NCBI GenBank assembly: GCA_050115015.1
Contig: JASFRI010000050.1
Location: 1-15,753, forward strand
Length of the DNA stretch: 15,753 nucleotides
Reading direction: 5' to 3'
Source of the DNA: JASFRI01 sp050115015
GTDB taxonomy: Bacteria; Acidobacteriota; Polarisedimenticolia; CBDVAL01
Below, piece after piece: positions 1 through 10,540 of this stretch (its first letter is position 1; each line of letters starts with the position of its first letter). Made by a program: the position numbers and the translations under genes. A model generated the notes under the pieces. The model saw nothing but the letters and a program-made list of their open reading frames with translations, did no database searches and was not told the origin of the DNA.

Positions 1-1
1 C

Positions 2-721
2 CAGGGACGCGTCGCCGCCGACGCGATCTTCGGTCGGGACACGCGCTTCCGCGGCGTGCAGGCGACGTCCGTCTGCGGCGCGTTCGGGATGGTCCTGGCC
101 TCCACCGGGGCCAGCGAGAAGGCGCTGCGCCGGGCCGGGTGCTCCTTCGGCATGGTCTACCTGCACCCGGGGCACCACGTGAACTACTACCCCGACGCCC
201 GGCCGATCCACATGAAGCTGCTGTTCGACGACCGGGACGGGCGGATCCTGGGGTGCCAGGCGACGGGGACGCAGGGGGTCGAGAAGCGCGTGGACGTGAT
301 CTCCATGGCGCTGCAGCGCGGCTCGACGGTGTTCGACCTGGAGGAGGCGGAATTGTGCTACGCCCCCCAGTTCGGAGCGGCGAAGGACCCGGTCAACCTG
401 GCGGGGATGATCGCGGCAAACGCCCTGCGCGGCGATGCGCCGGTGGATTCCTGGGAGCAGGCCGGAGGGGACGCGGTGCTCCTCGACGTCCGCGAGCCGT
501 CGGAGTTTGACCGCGGGGCCGTCCCCGGTGCGGTGAACATCCCCCTGGGGCAGCTCAGGGAGCGGATGGGCGAGCTGCCGCCGGACCGCGTGGTGCAGGT
601 GTACTGCCAGGTCGGGCAGCGGGCCTACTACGCGACCCGGGCACTCCGGCTCAACGGCTACGACGCCCGCAACCTCACCGGCGGCTGGGCGACCCTGCGG
701 ATGATCCGCCCGGAGCGCTGA
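2..721 (+). CDS. CoA-disulfide / persulfide reductase with C-terminal rhodanese domain (5'-truncated)
   Basis: The reading frame is open from the left edge to a TGA at 719-721; the true start and the FAD/NAD(P)-binding N-terminal half lie outside the window. The visible 239 residues begin with the end of the flavoprotein and its dimerisation domain. Signatures of the CoA-disulfide reductase family are present: a TGASEK stretch, HPGHHVNYYP, the KRVDVISMAL segment, and YAPQFGAAKDPVN, which resembles the YAPPxxSAKDPVN signature of the family. The last ~90 residues form a rhodanese domain with LLDVREPSEF and the active-site loop CQVGQR, whose cysteine would carry the persulfide. Proteins with this fusion reduce CoA disulfide or CoA/glutathione persulfides with NAD(P)H and are thought to act in cytoplasmic sulfur and redox handling. 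The family call is firm. The exact substrate is not, because the flavin-proximal redox cysteine lies in the missing part. Its end overlaps the opposing membrane-protein gene by 47 bp. Confidence 0.9.
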   Translation, partial: QGRVAADAIFGRDTRFRGVQATSVCGAFGMVLASTGASEKALRRAGCSFGMVYLHPGHHVNYYPDARPIHMKLLFDDRDGRILGCQATGTQGVEKRVDVISMALQRGSTVFDLEEAELCYAPQFGAAKDPVNLAGMIAANALRGDAPVDSWEQAGGDAVLLDVREPSEFDRGAVPGAVNIPLGQLRERMGELPPDRVVQVYCQVGQRAYYATRALRLNGYDARNLTGGWATLRMIRPER

Positions 722-1118
722 GCCGCCCCAGCCAGACGATCGCGACACCCACGACGACCGTCGGCGGACCCTCGCCCCAGCTCCAGCTGGCCGGCATGCC
801 GAGGCTGAAGTCGATGCCCGTCAGCGCGGCGCCCAGGGCGACGGTGAGCCATCCCACGAACACGACGAGCTGCCGGTGGTGCTCCACGTGGGCGGCGAGG
901 TAGAGCACCAGCGCGCCGAGCAGCGCGTAGATCGCCGAGACCGAGCGCACGAGGTACTGGGTGAGGACCGTGTCGGGAAACGGGCCGAGCCCCGCCAGCC
1001 GCGAGCCCGCATCGATCCAGACGGTCGGGAAGAAGACCGCGACGATCGCCAGGCAGGCGAGGGCGCCGTTGATCCGGAGCAGCCAGGCCAGGGCGCGTCG
1101 CGCGGTCTCGGGTCTCAT
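675..1118 (-). CDS. Four-helix membrane protein of unknown function
   Basis: This 147-residue protein has four hydrophobic segments, at about residues 11-31, 55-78, 83-104 and 118-133, separated by short polar loops. Helix 1 is preceded by a basic N-terminus (arginines at 2, 7, 8 and 15), and the tail is Ser/Gly/Arg-rich. The GIDFSLGMPASWSWGEGP stretch between helices 3 and 4 is reminiscent of small uncharacterised membrane proteins, but I cannot name a family or function. The ATG at 1118 is preceded by GGGAGA at a suitable distance. It lies 15 bp after the zinc-ribbon gene and is probably co-transcribed with it. Its 3' end overlaps the convergent reductase gene by 47 bp, which leaves no room for a separate terminator between them. 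The coding call rests on the clean hydrophobic pattern, the ribosome-binding site and the tight spacing. Confidence 0.75.
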   Translation of the reverse strand: MRPETARRALAWLLRINGALACLAIVAVFFPTVWIDAGSRLAGLGPFPDTVLTQYLVRSVSAIYALLGALVLYLAAHVEHHRQLVVFVGWLTVALGAALTGIDFSLGMPASWSWGEGPPTVVVGVAIVWLGRLSAPGGSSAGSPSRR

Positions 1119-1133
1119 CGGGGGCTCTCCCGC

Positions 1134-2237
1134 TCAGAGGCTCATCAGCCAGAGTAGCACGGCGATCAACGCGAGGCCCCCGAGGGCGGTCAGGGCGATC
1201 TTCACCCAGCTCCAGGGCCGCTCCCCCTGCACCTCGGCGGTGCGGGCGTTGACGAGGAAGCGGAAGGTCCGTCCGCCGGAGCGGTAGGCGCTGAGCCAGA
1301 CCGGCAGGAGGACGTGCTTGAAGGTGAGATCCTCGTGTCGGGTGCGGAGGGACAGGATCTGCTGCGTGTCACCGCCGATGGCGGAGCGTACCGACCGGCG
1401 GATGCGCTCCTCCATGATCCCCGTGGCCTCCCGGAAGCCGTCCGCGAGACCGACCTGGTAGGCCTCCGCCCGGAACCCGGAAAGGTACTCGTCCCGGTAG
1501 GGGACGAGCGCCGCCAGGTCCCAGGGCTCCAGCGCCCGGGCATGCTTCCGGGGGAGGGAGCCGCTGGCCAGGACGAGGACGTCGTCGAACCGATCCACCA
1601 CCCGTCCGGAGGCAGGGCTCCAGCGGATGCGGCGGACCTGTCGCGTCCGGGTCACGGACCGGCCGTTGACCCGCGCGGTGTAGGTCTGCGTCGTCCAGTA
1701 GGCGTCGCCGCGCAGGCCCTCGAAGTCCGTGGTCGCACGGCAATCGTAGGTCCAGTAGGGGACGTACACACCCTGCAGGCGGTCGTGGGACCGGGCGTCC
1801 CGCCGGAGGCGGCCGGGAGCGAACCACAGCCGCCGGACCCAGTCGCGGAACGCGGCAAGGGCGCGATCGCGGTCCACCCCGAAGGGGAGGAGCGCATTGG
1901 GACGGATGGCGCGGTGAGACCGGGAGACGGCGACCGCCGGCGTGCCGCAGAACGGACAGACTCCAGCGGTCTCGTTGGCCGGGAGGGTCGTGCGCGCACC
2001 GCAGGAGGGACAGTCGACGGCTGGCCCCTCCACCGTCGGGGCCTCGTCGACGGCCCGCTCCAGGTACGTCCGGAGATCCAGCTCCTGGACGGCGGCCACG
2101 GGCGGGTCCAGGACCTGCTCGTGGCCGCAGTAGGGGCACTGCTGGGCGTCCGCGCCGGGGGCGTACTCCAGCGCGGCGCCGCATTGCCGGCAGGGGAAGC
2201 TCTCCCTCCCCTCCGGCGACCGCCGGACCTCGCTCAA
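1134..2237 (-). CDS. Double zinc-ribbon protein with C-terminal membrane anchor
   Basis: The protein has 367 residues. The N-terminus carries two zinc ribbons built from CxxC pairs: C16/C19 with C34/C37 (CRQC and CPYC) and C76/C79 with C94/C97 (CPSC and CPFC). A conserved soluble region follows, with VYVPYWTYDC near residue 160, an LPRK segment, a YLSGFRAEAYQV stretch and HVLLPVWLSAY. It ends in one hydrophobic helix at about 342-367 after GERPWSWVK. Related proteins are often labelled 'primosomal protein N'' or 'replication factor Y-like' because of the zinc ribbons, but I see no Walker or helicase motifs and would not use that name. The topology suggests a tail-anchored protein with a cytoplasmic zinc-binding head; its role is unknown. 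The start is a TTG codon with a GAGGA-type Shine-Dalgarno about 14 bases upstream, and it could be wrong by a few codons. It lies 31 bp after the aminotransferase gene. Confidence 0.85.
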   Translation of the reverse strand: MSEVRRSPEGRESFPCRQCGAALEYAPGADAQQCPYCGHEQVLDPPVAAVQELDLRTYLERAVDEAPTVEGPAVDCPSCGARTTLPANETAGVCPFCGTPAVAVSRSHRAIRPNALLPFGVDRDRALAAFRDWVRRLWFAPGRLRRDARSHDRLQGVYVPYWTYDCRATTDFEGLRGDAYWTTQTYTARVNGRSVTRTRQVRRIRWSPASGRVVDRFDDVLVLASGSLPRKHARALEPWDLAALVPYRDEYLSGFRAEAYQVGLADGFREATGIMEERIRRSVRSAIGGDTQQILSLRTRHEDLTFKHVLLPVWLSAYRSGGRTFRFLVNARTAEVQGERPWSWVKIALTALGGLALIAVLLWLMSL

Positions 2238-2268
2238 CGGTGGCGCGCCGGTCCTCGGCCGCCTCGGC

Positions 2269-3435
2269 TCAGGCCGGGATCTCGGCGGCCTCCGGGACCG
2301 AGAGCAGCCCCGGGCTGAGCAGGTACTCCTGCGCCTCCGACTCCGTGGCGTCCAGGGGGAGGCCGTACTCCGGCGACAGCATCGCCTGGTCGACGCGCTC
2401 GATGAACCTCCGGCTGATCGGACCGGGGTGGCCGTCCCCGACGGGGTGGTCCGTCACCGCGACGATCGGCATGATCCCCGCCCCGGTGCCGGTCATGAAC
2501 ACCTCCCGGTCCTTGCCGATCAGGTTCATCGGCAGGATGTCCGCGTGATCGTCCACGCGGTAGCCCATCTCCCGGGCGAACCGGATGGTCAGGGCCCGCG
2601 TGATGCCATTGAGACAGTACTCCGGGCGCGGCGTCTCGATGAGGACGCGCGACGGGTCGGATTCCCAGCCGGGCTCCCGGCGGACCAGGAAGAGGTTGTC
2701 CACCGTGGCCTCGGCGACGAATCCGTCCCGCGTGAGGATCAGCGACTCCATGTGCCGGGTGCCCTGGGTTCCCTCCAGCAGGGCGAGGACGTTGTTCAGG
2801 TAGTTGTTGCTCTTCACCGTGGGGTCGATGATGGTGTCGTCGGGCTGGCGGATGTACTTGGACACCCCGAGGGAGATCCCCGACTCGTACATCGCCTTCG
2901 GGTAGAGGCCGATGGTGGAGACCAGGCAGAACACCGTGGCGCCGATGCACTTCGCCGGGTTGATGCCCAGGTCGCCGATCCCCCGGGTCACGACGAGCCG
3001 GATGTAGCCGCGATCCGGATCCGCCAGCGCGACCTGGCGGGCGGTCTCCAGGATCTTCATGGTCAGCTCGATGGGCCGGTACGGGACCGACAGGGAGATC
3101 CGCGAGGCGGACCGCCAGAGCCGATCGATGTGCTCCTTCAGCAGGAAGATCCGGTTGTCGCGGATCAGGATCCCCTCGAAGACGCCGTCGCCGTAAAGGC
3201 CGACATGGTCCAGGCAGGACAGCCCGATCTCGTCCAGACGGAACACGCCCTGCTTCCTCGGCACGAACTCGCCGGCGTCGATGACCTCCGCGTGGGGCGA
3301 GGTCATCAGGTTTCTCGGCGTGACCCCTTCCACCGCAGGCATGCTGACGAAGATCCTGGCCTTGCGGCTGACCTCCTCCAGGGTACGGAGGGCCGCCTGC
3401 TTCCGCTCTCTATCCATCTCAGGAGTCAGACTCAT
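2269..3435 (-). CDS. Class IV PLP-dependent aminotransferase (branched-chain type)
   Basis: This 388-residue protein is a fold-type IV aminotransferase. The core begins near residue 64 with GVFRLDEIGLSCLDHVGLYGDGVFEG. The PLP-binding lysine is most likely K208 in TVKSNNYLNN, matching the (I/V)KSxNYLNN of branched-chain transaminases. E242 in GFVAEATVDNLF and the TGTGAGIMPI segment fit the cofactor phosphate and pyridine-nitrogen contacts of the family. The expected reaction is reversible transamination of branched-chain amino acids with 2-oxoglutarate, but D-amino-acid or other specificities occur in this fold and cannot be excluded. The N-terminal extension of ~60 residues and the C-terminal tail of ~35 make it longer than the usual ~300-residue IlvE. 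The ATG at 3435 follows GGAGAG at good spacing. Its position behind pdxST suggests an enzyme supplied by the PLP made just upstream, which is inference. The 136-bp gap to pdxT leaves room for a separate promoter, but I see no strong one. Confidence 0.88.
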   Translation of the reverse strand: MSLTPEMDRERKQAALRTLEEVSRKARIFVSMPAVEGVTPRNLMTSPHAEVIDAGEFVPRKQGVFRLDEIGLSCLDHVGLYGDGVFEGILIRDNRIFLLKEHIDRLWRSASRISLSVPYRPIELTMKILETARQVALADPDRGYIRLVVTRGIGDLGINPAKCIGATVFCLVSTIGLYPKAMYESGISLGVSKYIRQPDDTIIDPTVKSNNYLNNVLALLEGTQGTRHMESLILTRDGFVAEATVDNLFLVRREPGWESDPSRVLIETPRPEYCLNGITRALTIRFAREMGYRVDDHADILPMNLIGKDREVFMTGTGAGIMPIVAVTDHPVGDGHPGPISRRFIERVDQAMLSPEYGLPLDATESEAQEYLLSPGLLSVPEAAEIPA

Positions 3436-3571
3436 CGGGTCTCTCCATCAAGTGGGATCCGTCGCTGCGGCCGGGGGGTCCCGTTCGCTCGCCTCCTGTC
3501 AGGGGCGGCGCGACGGTTCGGTTGGTTGCTTGTTCGTTCCTCTCCATGATCCGGGTTGGGCCGACCTCCTG

Positions 3572-4222
3572 TCAAGCGCAGGCGGCGCCCGGCAGCCCGG
3601 CCGGGAGTTCGCCGTGTGACATGGCGTTCGCCGTCACGAGATCCAGGAAGAAACGATGTACCACCGGGGAGCCGCCGAGCTCCGGGTGGCCCGTGCAGGC
3701 GAGCACCCGACCCTGCGAGACCAGGACCGGCTCGCCCTGCCAGGAGGCCAGAATCTCCACGGCGGCACCCGCATGCCGGATGCGCGGCGCGCGGATGAAC
3801 AGCATCGGCACGGCGGGTCCCAGACTGTCCCCGAGGCCCTCCGCGGTCGGCGCCTCCGCCTCGAAGGAGACGCGCTGGCGGCCGTACGCGTTGCGCTCCA
3901 CGCGGGCGTCGAGCAGCCCCAGGCTCGGCTGGTCCGGGATGACCTCGCGGGCGAGCAGGATCACGCCGGCGCAGGTGCCGAACAGCGCACCCCCGTCGGC
4001 GTGGAACCGCCGGATCGCCGCGAACATCCCCCGGGGGTCGTCCAGGGGCTCCATGAGCCGCAGGAGCGTGGTGGACTCCCCGCCGGGGAGGACGAGCCCC
4101 GCACAACCGTCAACCTGATCGGGCGTGCGCACCTCCAGGGCCTCCGCGCCGGCCTCATGCAGTGCCGCGGCGTGGGCCGCGAAGTCCCCCTGCAGGGCGA
4201 GGACGCCGATCCGGACGACCAT
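3572..4222 (-). CDS. pdxT: Pyridoxal 5'-phosphate synthase glutaminase subunit PdxT
   Basis: PdxT hydrolyses glutamine and channels the ammonia to PdxS for PLP synthesis in the cytoplasm. The 216-residue protein is a class I (triad) glutaminase. GVLALQGDFAAH opens it, LVLPGGEST lies near residues 43-51, the nucleophile is C84 in GTCAG, and the rest of the triad is H179/E181 in HPE. The family-specific RNAYGRQRVSFE (110-121) and FIRAPRI (142-148) are both present, so it should be active. It is slightly longer than the typical ~190-200 residues because of an Ala/Gly/Pro-rich tail after residue 195. The ATG lies only 3 bp after the pdxS stop, with an AGGA overlapping that stop, so the two genes are probably translationally coupled as the complex requires. 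The identification is secure. Confidence 0.97.
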   Translation of the reverse strand: MVVRIGVLALQGDFAAHAAALHEAGAEALEVRTPDQVDGCAGLVLPGGESTTLLRLMEPLDDPRGMFAAIRRFHADGGALFGTCAGVILLAREVIPDQPSLGLLDARVERNAYGRQRVSFEAEAPTAEGLGDSLGPAVPMLFIRAPRIRHAGAAVEILASWQGEPVLVSQGRVLACTGHPELGGSPVVHRFFLDLVTANAMSHGELPAGLPGAACA

Positions 4223-4225
4223 GTC

Positions 4226-5137
4226 CTACCAGCCCCGCGTCTGCAGCAGCTGCTTCTCGTCCAGCTGCGCGATGTCGAGGCCGGTCATGGCCTCTCCGAG
4301 GTTCCGGGAGGCCTCGAGCACCCGGGCCGTGTCCCGGTAGTGGGTCGTCGCCTGGACCACCGCACGCGCCCGTCGCTCCGGGTCCCGGGACTTGAAGATT
4401 CCGGAGCCGACGAACACCGCCTCCGCCCCGAGGTGCATCATCAGCGCGGCGTCCGCCGGCGTGGCGATGCCCCCGGCGGCGAAGTTCGGCACCGGCAGAC
4501 GGCCCTCCCGGGCCACCCAGCGCACGAGCTCGTACGGGGCGCCCAGCTCCTTCGCCTCGTGCATCAGCTCTTCCTCGCCGAGGCAGGTCAGCCGGCGGAT
4601 GGCCCCGGTCACCGACCGCATGTGGCGGACGGCCTCGACGATGTTGCCGGAGCCGGCCTCACCCTTGGTGCGGATCAGCGCCGCGCCCTCGCCGATCCGG
4701 CGCAGGGCCTCCCCCAGATTCCGGGCACCGCACACGAACGGCACCTGGAAGGCGAACTTGTCCACGTGGTGCTGCTCGTCGGCGGGAGTGAGCACCTCGC
4801 TCTCGTCGATGAAATCGACACCCATTTCCTGGAGCAGGAGCGCCTCGGCGAAGTGGCCGATCCGCACCTTCGCCATGACGGGAATGGACACGACGTCCAT
4901 GATCTCCTGGATCTTCTCCACGGAGGCCATGCGGGCGACGCCGCCCTGGGCCCGGATGTCCGCCGGAACCCGCTCCAGCGCCATCACCGAGGTGGCACCC
5001 GCTTCCTCGGCGATCTTCGCCTGGTCGGCATTGACGACGTCCATGATGACGCCGCCCTTCAGCATCTCCGCCAGGCCGGTCTTCACCCGCAGGGTGCCCT
5101 CCCGCGGGGCCTTGCTCGCTTCGCGCTTCTCGGTCAT
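4226..5137 (-). CDS. pdxS: Pyridoxal 5'-phosphate synthase lyase subunit PdxS
   Basis: PdxS condenses ribose 5-phosphate, glyceraldehyde 3-phosphate and ammonia into PLP on a (beta/alpha)8 barrel that assembles as a dodecamer decorated with PdxT. The 303-residue sequence is canonical. GGVIMDVVNADQAKIAEEAGA holds the early aspartate (D33). The first Schiff-base lysine is K90 in VMAKVRIGH, and the second is K158 in RTKGEAGSGN. FAAGGIATPADAALMMHLGA and VFVGSGIFKS form the phosphate-binding end. Length is close to the usual ~295 residues. The ATG at 5137 follows a strong purine-rich Shine-Dalgarno (GGAGGGAGGAAAGG). The gene starts 34 bp after the pdxR stop with no clear promoter in the gap, suggesting it is read from the pdxR promoter. 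The identification is secure. Confidence 0.98.
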   Translation of the reverse strand: MTEKREASKAPREGTLRVKTGLAEMLKGGVIMDVVNADQAKIAEEAGATSVMALERVPADIRAQGGVARMASVEKIQEIMDVVSIPVMAKVRIGHFAEALLLQEMGVDFIDESEVLTPADEQHHVDKFAFQVPFVCGARNLGEALRRIGEGAALIRTKGEAGSGNIVEAVRHMRSVTGAIRRLTCLGEEELMHEAKELGAPYELVRWVAREGRLPVPNFAAGGIATPADAALMMHLGAEAVFVGSGIFKSRDPERRARAVVQATTHYRDTARVLEASRNLGEAMTGLDIAQLDEKQLLQTRGW

Positions 5138-5171
5138 CGTCCTTTCCTCCCTCCGGATGTTCTCCAGCTCG

Positions 5172-6656
5172 TCATACCAGCGGCGTGGCCTCGACGCCTC
5201 GGCGCTCCGCCGCCAGCCGATCCTCGAAGCCCCGCAGCACGTCGCCCAGCTCCCGGATGCCCTCGCGAATGCGATCCACCGTCACCGCCCCGAAGGTGAG
5301 CCGCAGGTGGTTCCGACGCGGGGCGTCGGCGTAGAACAGCTCCCCGGGGTTGAAGACGATGCCGCGGGACCGCGCCTCGGCCAGCACGTCCCGGGCGTCG
5401 AGCCCGCGGGGCAGCGTGACCCAGAGGGCGAGACCGCCGTCGGGCTCCGTCCAGGAGATCTCCGGCGGGAAATGCCGGCGCATGGCGGCGACCATGGCGT
5501 CGCGGCGCTCCCGGTAGGCCCGGCGCACCATCGCGAGGTGCTCGTCGAGCAGGCCGCGGGCGCAGAACTCGTGCACCGCCGCCTGCAGGAGCAGGCTCGT
5601 GGTGCAGTCGGTGAGCTGCTTGAGGCCGAGGACGCGGTCCCGCAGCGACCGTGGCGCGCACAGCCACCCGACCCGGATGCCGGGCATCAGCATTTTCGAG
5701 AAGGTCGCCAGGAACAGCGTCAGCCCGTGGCGGTCCAGGCCCCGCAGGGGCGTGAGGGGCTGTCCGGCGAAGCGCAGCCATCCCCCCGAATCGTCCTCGA
5801 CCACGGCCACCCCGTTCTCGTGGGCGAGCTCCAGCAGCTGACGCCGTCGCCGCTCGCTCAGGGTCACCCCGGTCGGGTTGTGGAACTCCGGGACGAGGTA
5901 GACCAGCCGCGGCCGGCGGTCGTGCATCGCCCGGGCGAGCAGATCGGTCCGGATCCCCTCCTCGTCGATGGGGATCCCCTCCACCTGGGCCCCCTGGGCC
6001 CGGAACGACCCGATGGCCAGGGTGAAGCCCGGCCGCTCCATCAGCACCCGGTCTCCCGGGCGCAGCAGCGCGCGGCCGGCCAGGTCGATGGCCTGCTGGG
6101 AGCCCGTCGTGACGATCACGTCCTCCGCGTCCACGGGCGCGCCGCGACGGCCCATCTCGCCGGCGATCCACTCCCGCAGGGGCCGGTATCCCGCGGGGGA
6201 GCCGTAATTCAGCAGGCGGGCCCCGTCCCTCCGGAGCACCGTGTCCAGGATCTCCCGGAAGCTCCGTGAGGGCAGCAGCTCCTCGGGCGGGAAGTTCGCC
6301 GCGAAGGCGAAGCGTGCCTCTCCGAGGGCGATCCCCTGCAGCTCGGCCGCGTCCGGAGTGATCACCGTGCCCGCGGCCTCGGACCAGGGGCGGGGCTCCT
6401 CCCCGGAGCCACCCCCCGTCCGCAGGAACGTCCCGCGGCCGGTGTGGGCGGTGGCGCGGCCTCGCGCGATCAGCTCCTGGTAGGCGCTGACCACGGTGTT
6501 GCGGTTGACGCCCAGCCGGGCGGCGAGCTCGCGGGAAGGGGGAAGGCGCAGGCGGTCCGGTAGGTTCCCGGCGTCCATCCGCGCCTCCAGCTCCTCGACG
6601 ATCTGCAGGAAGATCGGCCGGTTGCCGTCCCGGTCGACGTGAAGGTCCAGTTCCAT
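5172..6656 (-). CDS. pdxR: MocR-family (GntR-HTH plus aminotransferase) transcriptional regulator, probable PdxR
   Basis: The 494-residue protein combines an N-terminal GntR winged helix-turn-helix (about 1-80: RPIFLQIVEELEARM, LPPSRELAARLGVNRNTVVSAYQEL, GRGTFL) with a fold-type I aminotransferase-like domain (about 115-480). The PLP lysine is K321 in ATFSKMLMPG. HNPTG (259-263), D288 in VVEDDS and the RNHLRLTFG segment complete the PLP pocket. In this family PLP acts as the effector, and proteins beside pdxST normally control PLP synthesis, so PdxR is the natural reading. It is encoded on the same strand as pdxST and directly upstream, rather than divergently as in many bacteria. The start was set at the ATG at 6656. 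An in-frame ATG at 6707 would begin upstream of the -10 element at 6697-6702, whereas 6656 lies about 34 bases past the predicted transcription start and just before the GntR domain. The Shine-Dalgarno there is weak. Confidence 0.9.
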   Translation of the reverse strand: MELDLHVDRDGNRPIFLQIVEELEARMDAGNLPDRLRLPPSRELAARLGVNRNTVVSAYQELIARGRATAHTGRGTFLRTGGGSGEEPRPWSEAAGTVITPDAAELQGIALGEARFAFAANFPPEELLPSRSFREILDTVLRRDGARLLNYGSPAGYRPLREWIAGEMGRRGAPVDAEDVIVTTGSQQAIDLAGRALLRPGDRVLMERPGFTLAIGSFRAQGAQVEGIPIDEEGIRTDLLARAMHDRRPRLVYLVPEFHNPTGVTLSERRRRQLLELAHENGVAVVEDDSGGWLRFAGQPLTPLRGLDRHGLTLFLATFSKMLMPGIRVGWLCAPRSLRDRVLGLKQLTDCTTSLLLQAAVHEFCARGLLDEHLAMVRRAYRERRDAMVAAMRRHFPPEISWTEPDGGLALWVTLPRGLDARDVLAEARSRGIVFNPGELFYADAPRRNHLRLTFGAVTVDRIREGIRELGDVLRGFEDRLAAERRGVEATPLV

Positions 6657-6696
6657 GGTCGGCTCGAATGGTGCGTGAATGACTATTCCAATCCAG

Positions 6697-6724
6697 ATCA
6701 TACTCAACGAAAGTCCCTAGTCAA
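6697..6724 (-). promoter_or_regulatory. Predicted sigma-70-type promoter of pdxR
   Basis: On the minus strand, TTGACT (6724-6719) and TATGAT (6702-6697) are separated by 16 bp, close to the consensus -35/-10 pair. Transcription would start near 6690, giving a leader of about 34 bases before the pdxR ATG at 6656. It is the best promoter match upstream of the cluster and may drive pdxR-pdxS-pdxT and possibly the genes beyond. Confidence 0.6.
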
Positions 6725-6729
6725 CCCCT

Positions 6730-6769
6730 ATTGGACCCCAGTTATGGTGGTCCAATTGCATAATTGGAC
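6730..6769. promoter_or_regulatory. Candidate PdxR operator: repeated ATTGGAC/GTCCAAT half-sites
   Basis: A perfect inverted repeat, GTCCAATT (6750-6757) and AATTGGAC (6762-6769), is separated by GCAT. A further direct copy of ATTGGAC lies at 6730-6736, 33 bp (about three helical turns) from the copy at 6763-6769. A one-mismatch reverse copy, TTCCAAT, is at 6686-6692, near the predicted pdxR transcription start. The cluster is much more AT-rich than its surroundings. MocR regulators are known to bind combinations of direct and inverted repeats upstream of their targets, so this is the likely autoregulatory site. The assignment to PdxR is inference from position. A CATAAT that could serve as a metH -10 (6759-6764) falls inside the inverted repeat. 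Confidence 0.6.
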
Positions 6770-6822
6770 TGCTCATGACGCAATCCTCGCCGGTCCCGGC
6801 CCGGCGGTGGTACCATGGCGCC

Positions 6823-10485
<3,663 letters not shown>

Positions 10486-10540
10486 TCGCCGCGGCGACCT
10501 GTCGGATGGTGGGTTCGCGGCGGCGGTCGCGCTCCCGCAG

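Noticed and set aside
3419..3547. A 42-codon open frame on the minus strand (ATG at 3547, TGA at 3421-3419) in the pdxT-aminotransferase gap, overlapping the aminotransferase start.
   Set aside because: Its GGAGG lies 17 bases before the ATG, too far to be convincing. The product is polar and low-complexity with no run of branched-chain codons that would suggest an attenuator leader. It may simply be non-coding.
3656..5299. Long plus-strand open frames opposite pdxT, pdxS and pdxR.
   Set aside because: They mirror strongly conserved enzymes on the minus strand, and their translations are low-complexity and unlike any protein family.
6775..6822. Upstream in-frame ATG at 6775 as the metH start.
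   Set aside because: It has no Shine-Dalgarno, sits next to the operator within a few bases of the likely transcription start, and adds 16 residues not expected in MetH.
6657..6822. Possible SAM or cobalamin riboswitch before metH.
   Set aside because: The leader from the likely promoter is only about 50 bases and shows neither a cobalamin box nor SAM-riboswitch stem patterns.
10486..10497. TCGCCGCGGCGA palindrome immediately after the metH stop, considered as a terminator.
   Set aside because: It has no loop and no T-run, so it cannot form a convincing intrinsic terminator. Palindromes of this kind are expected by chance in such GC-rich DNA.
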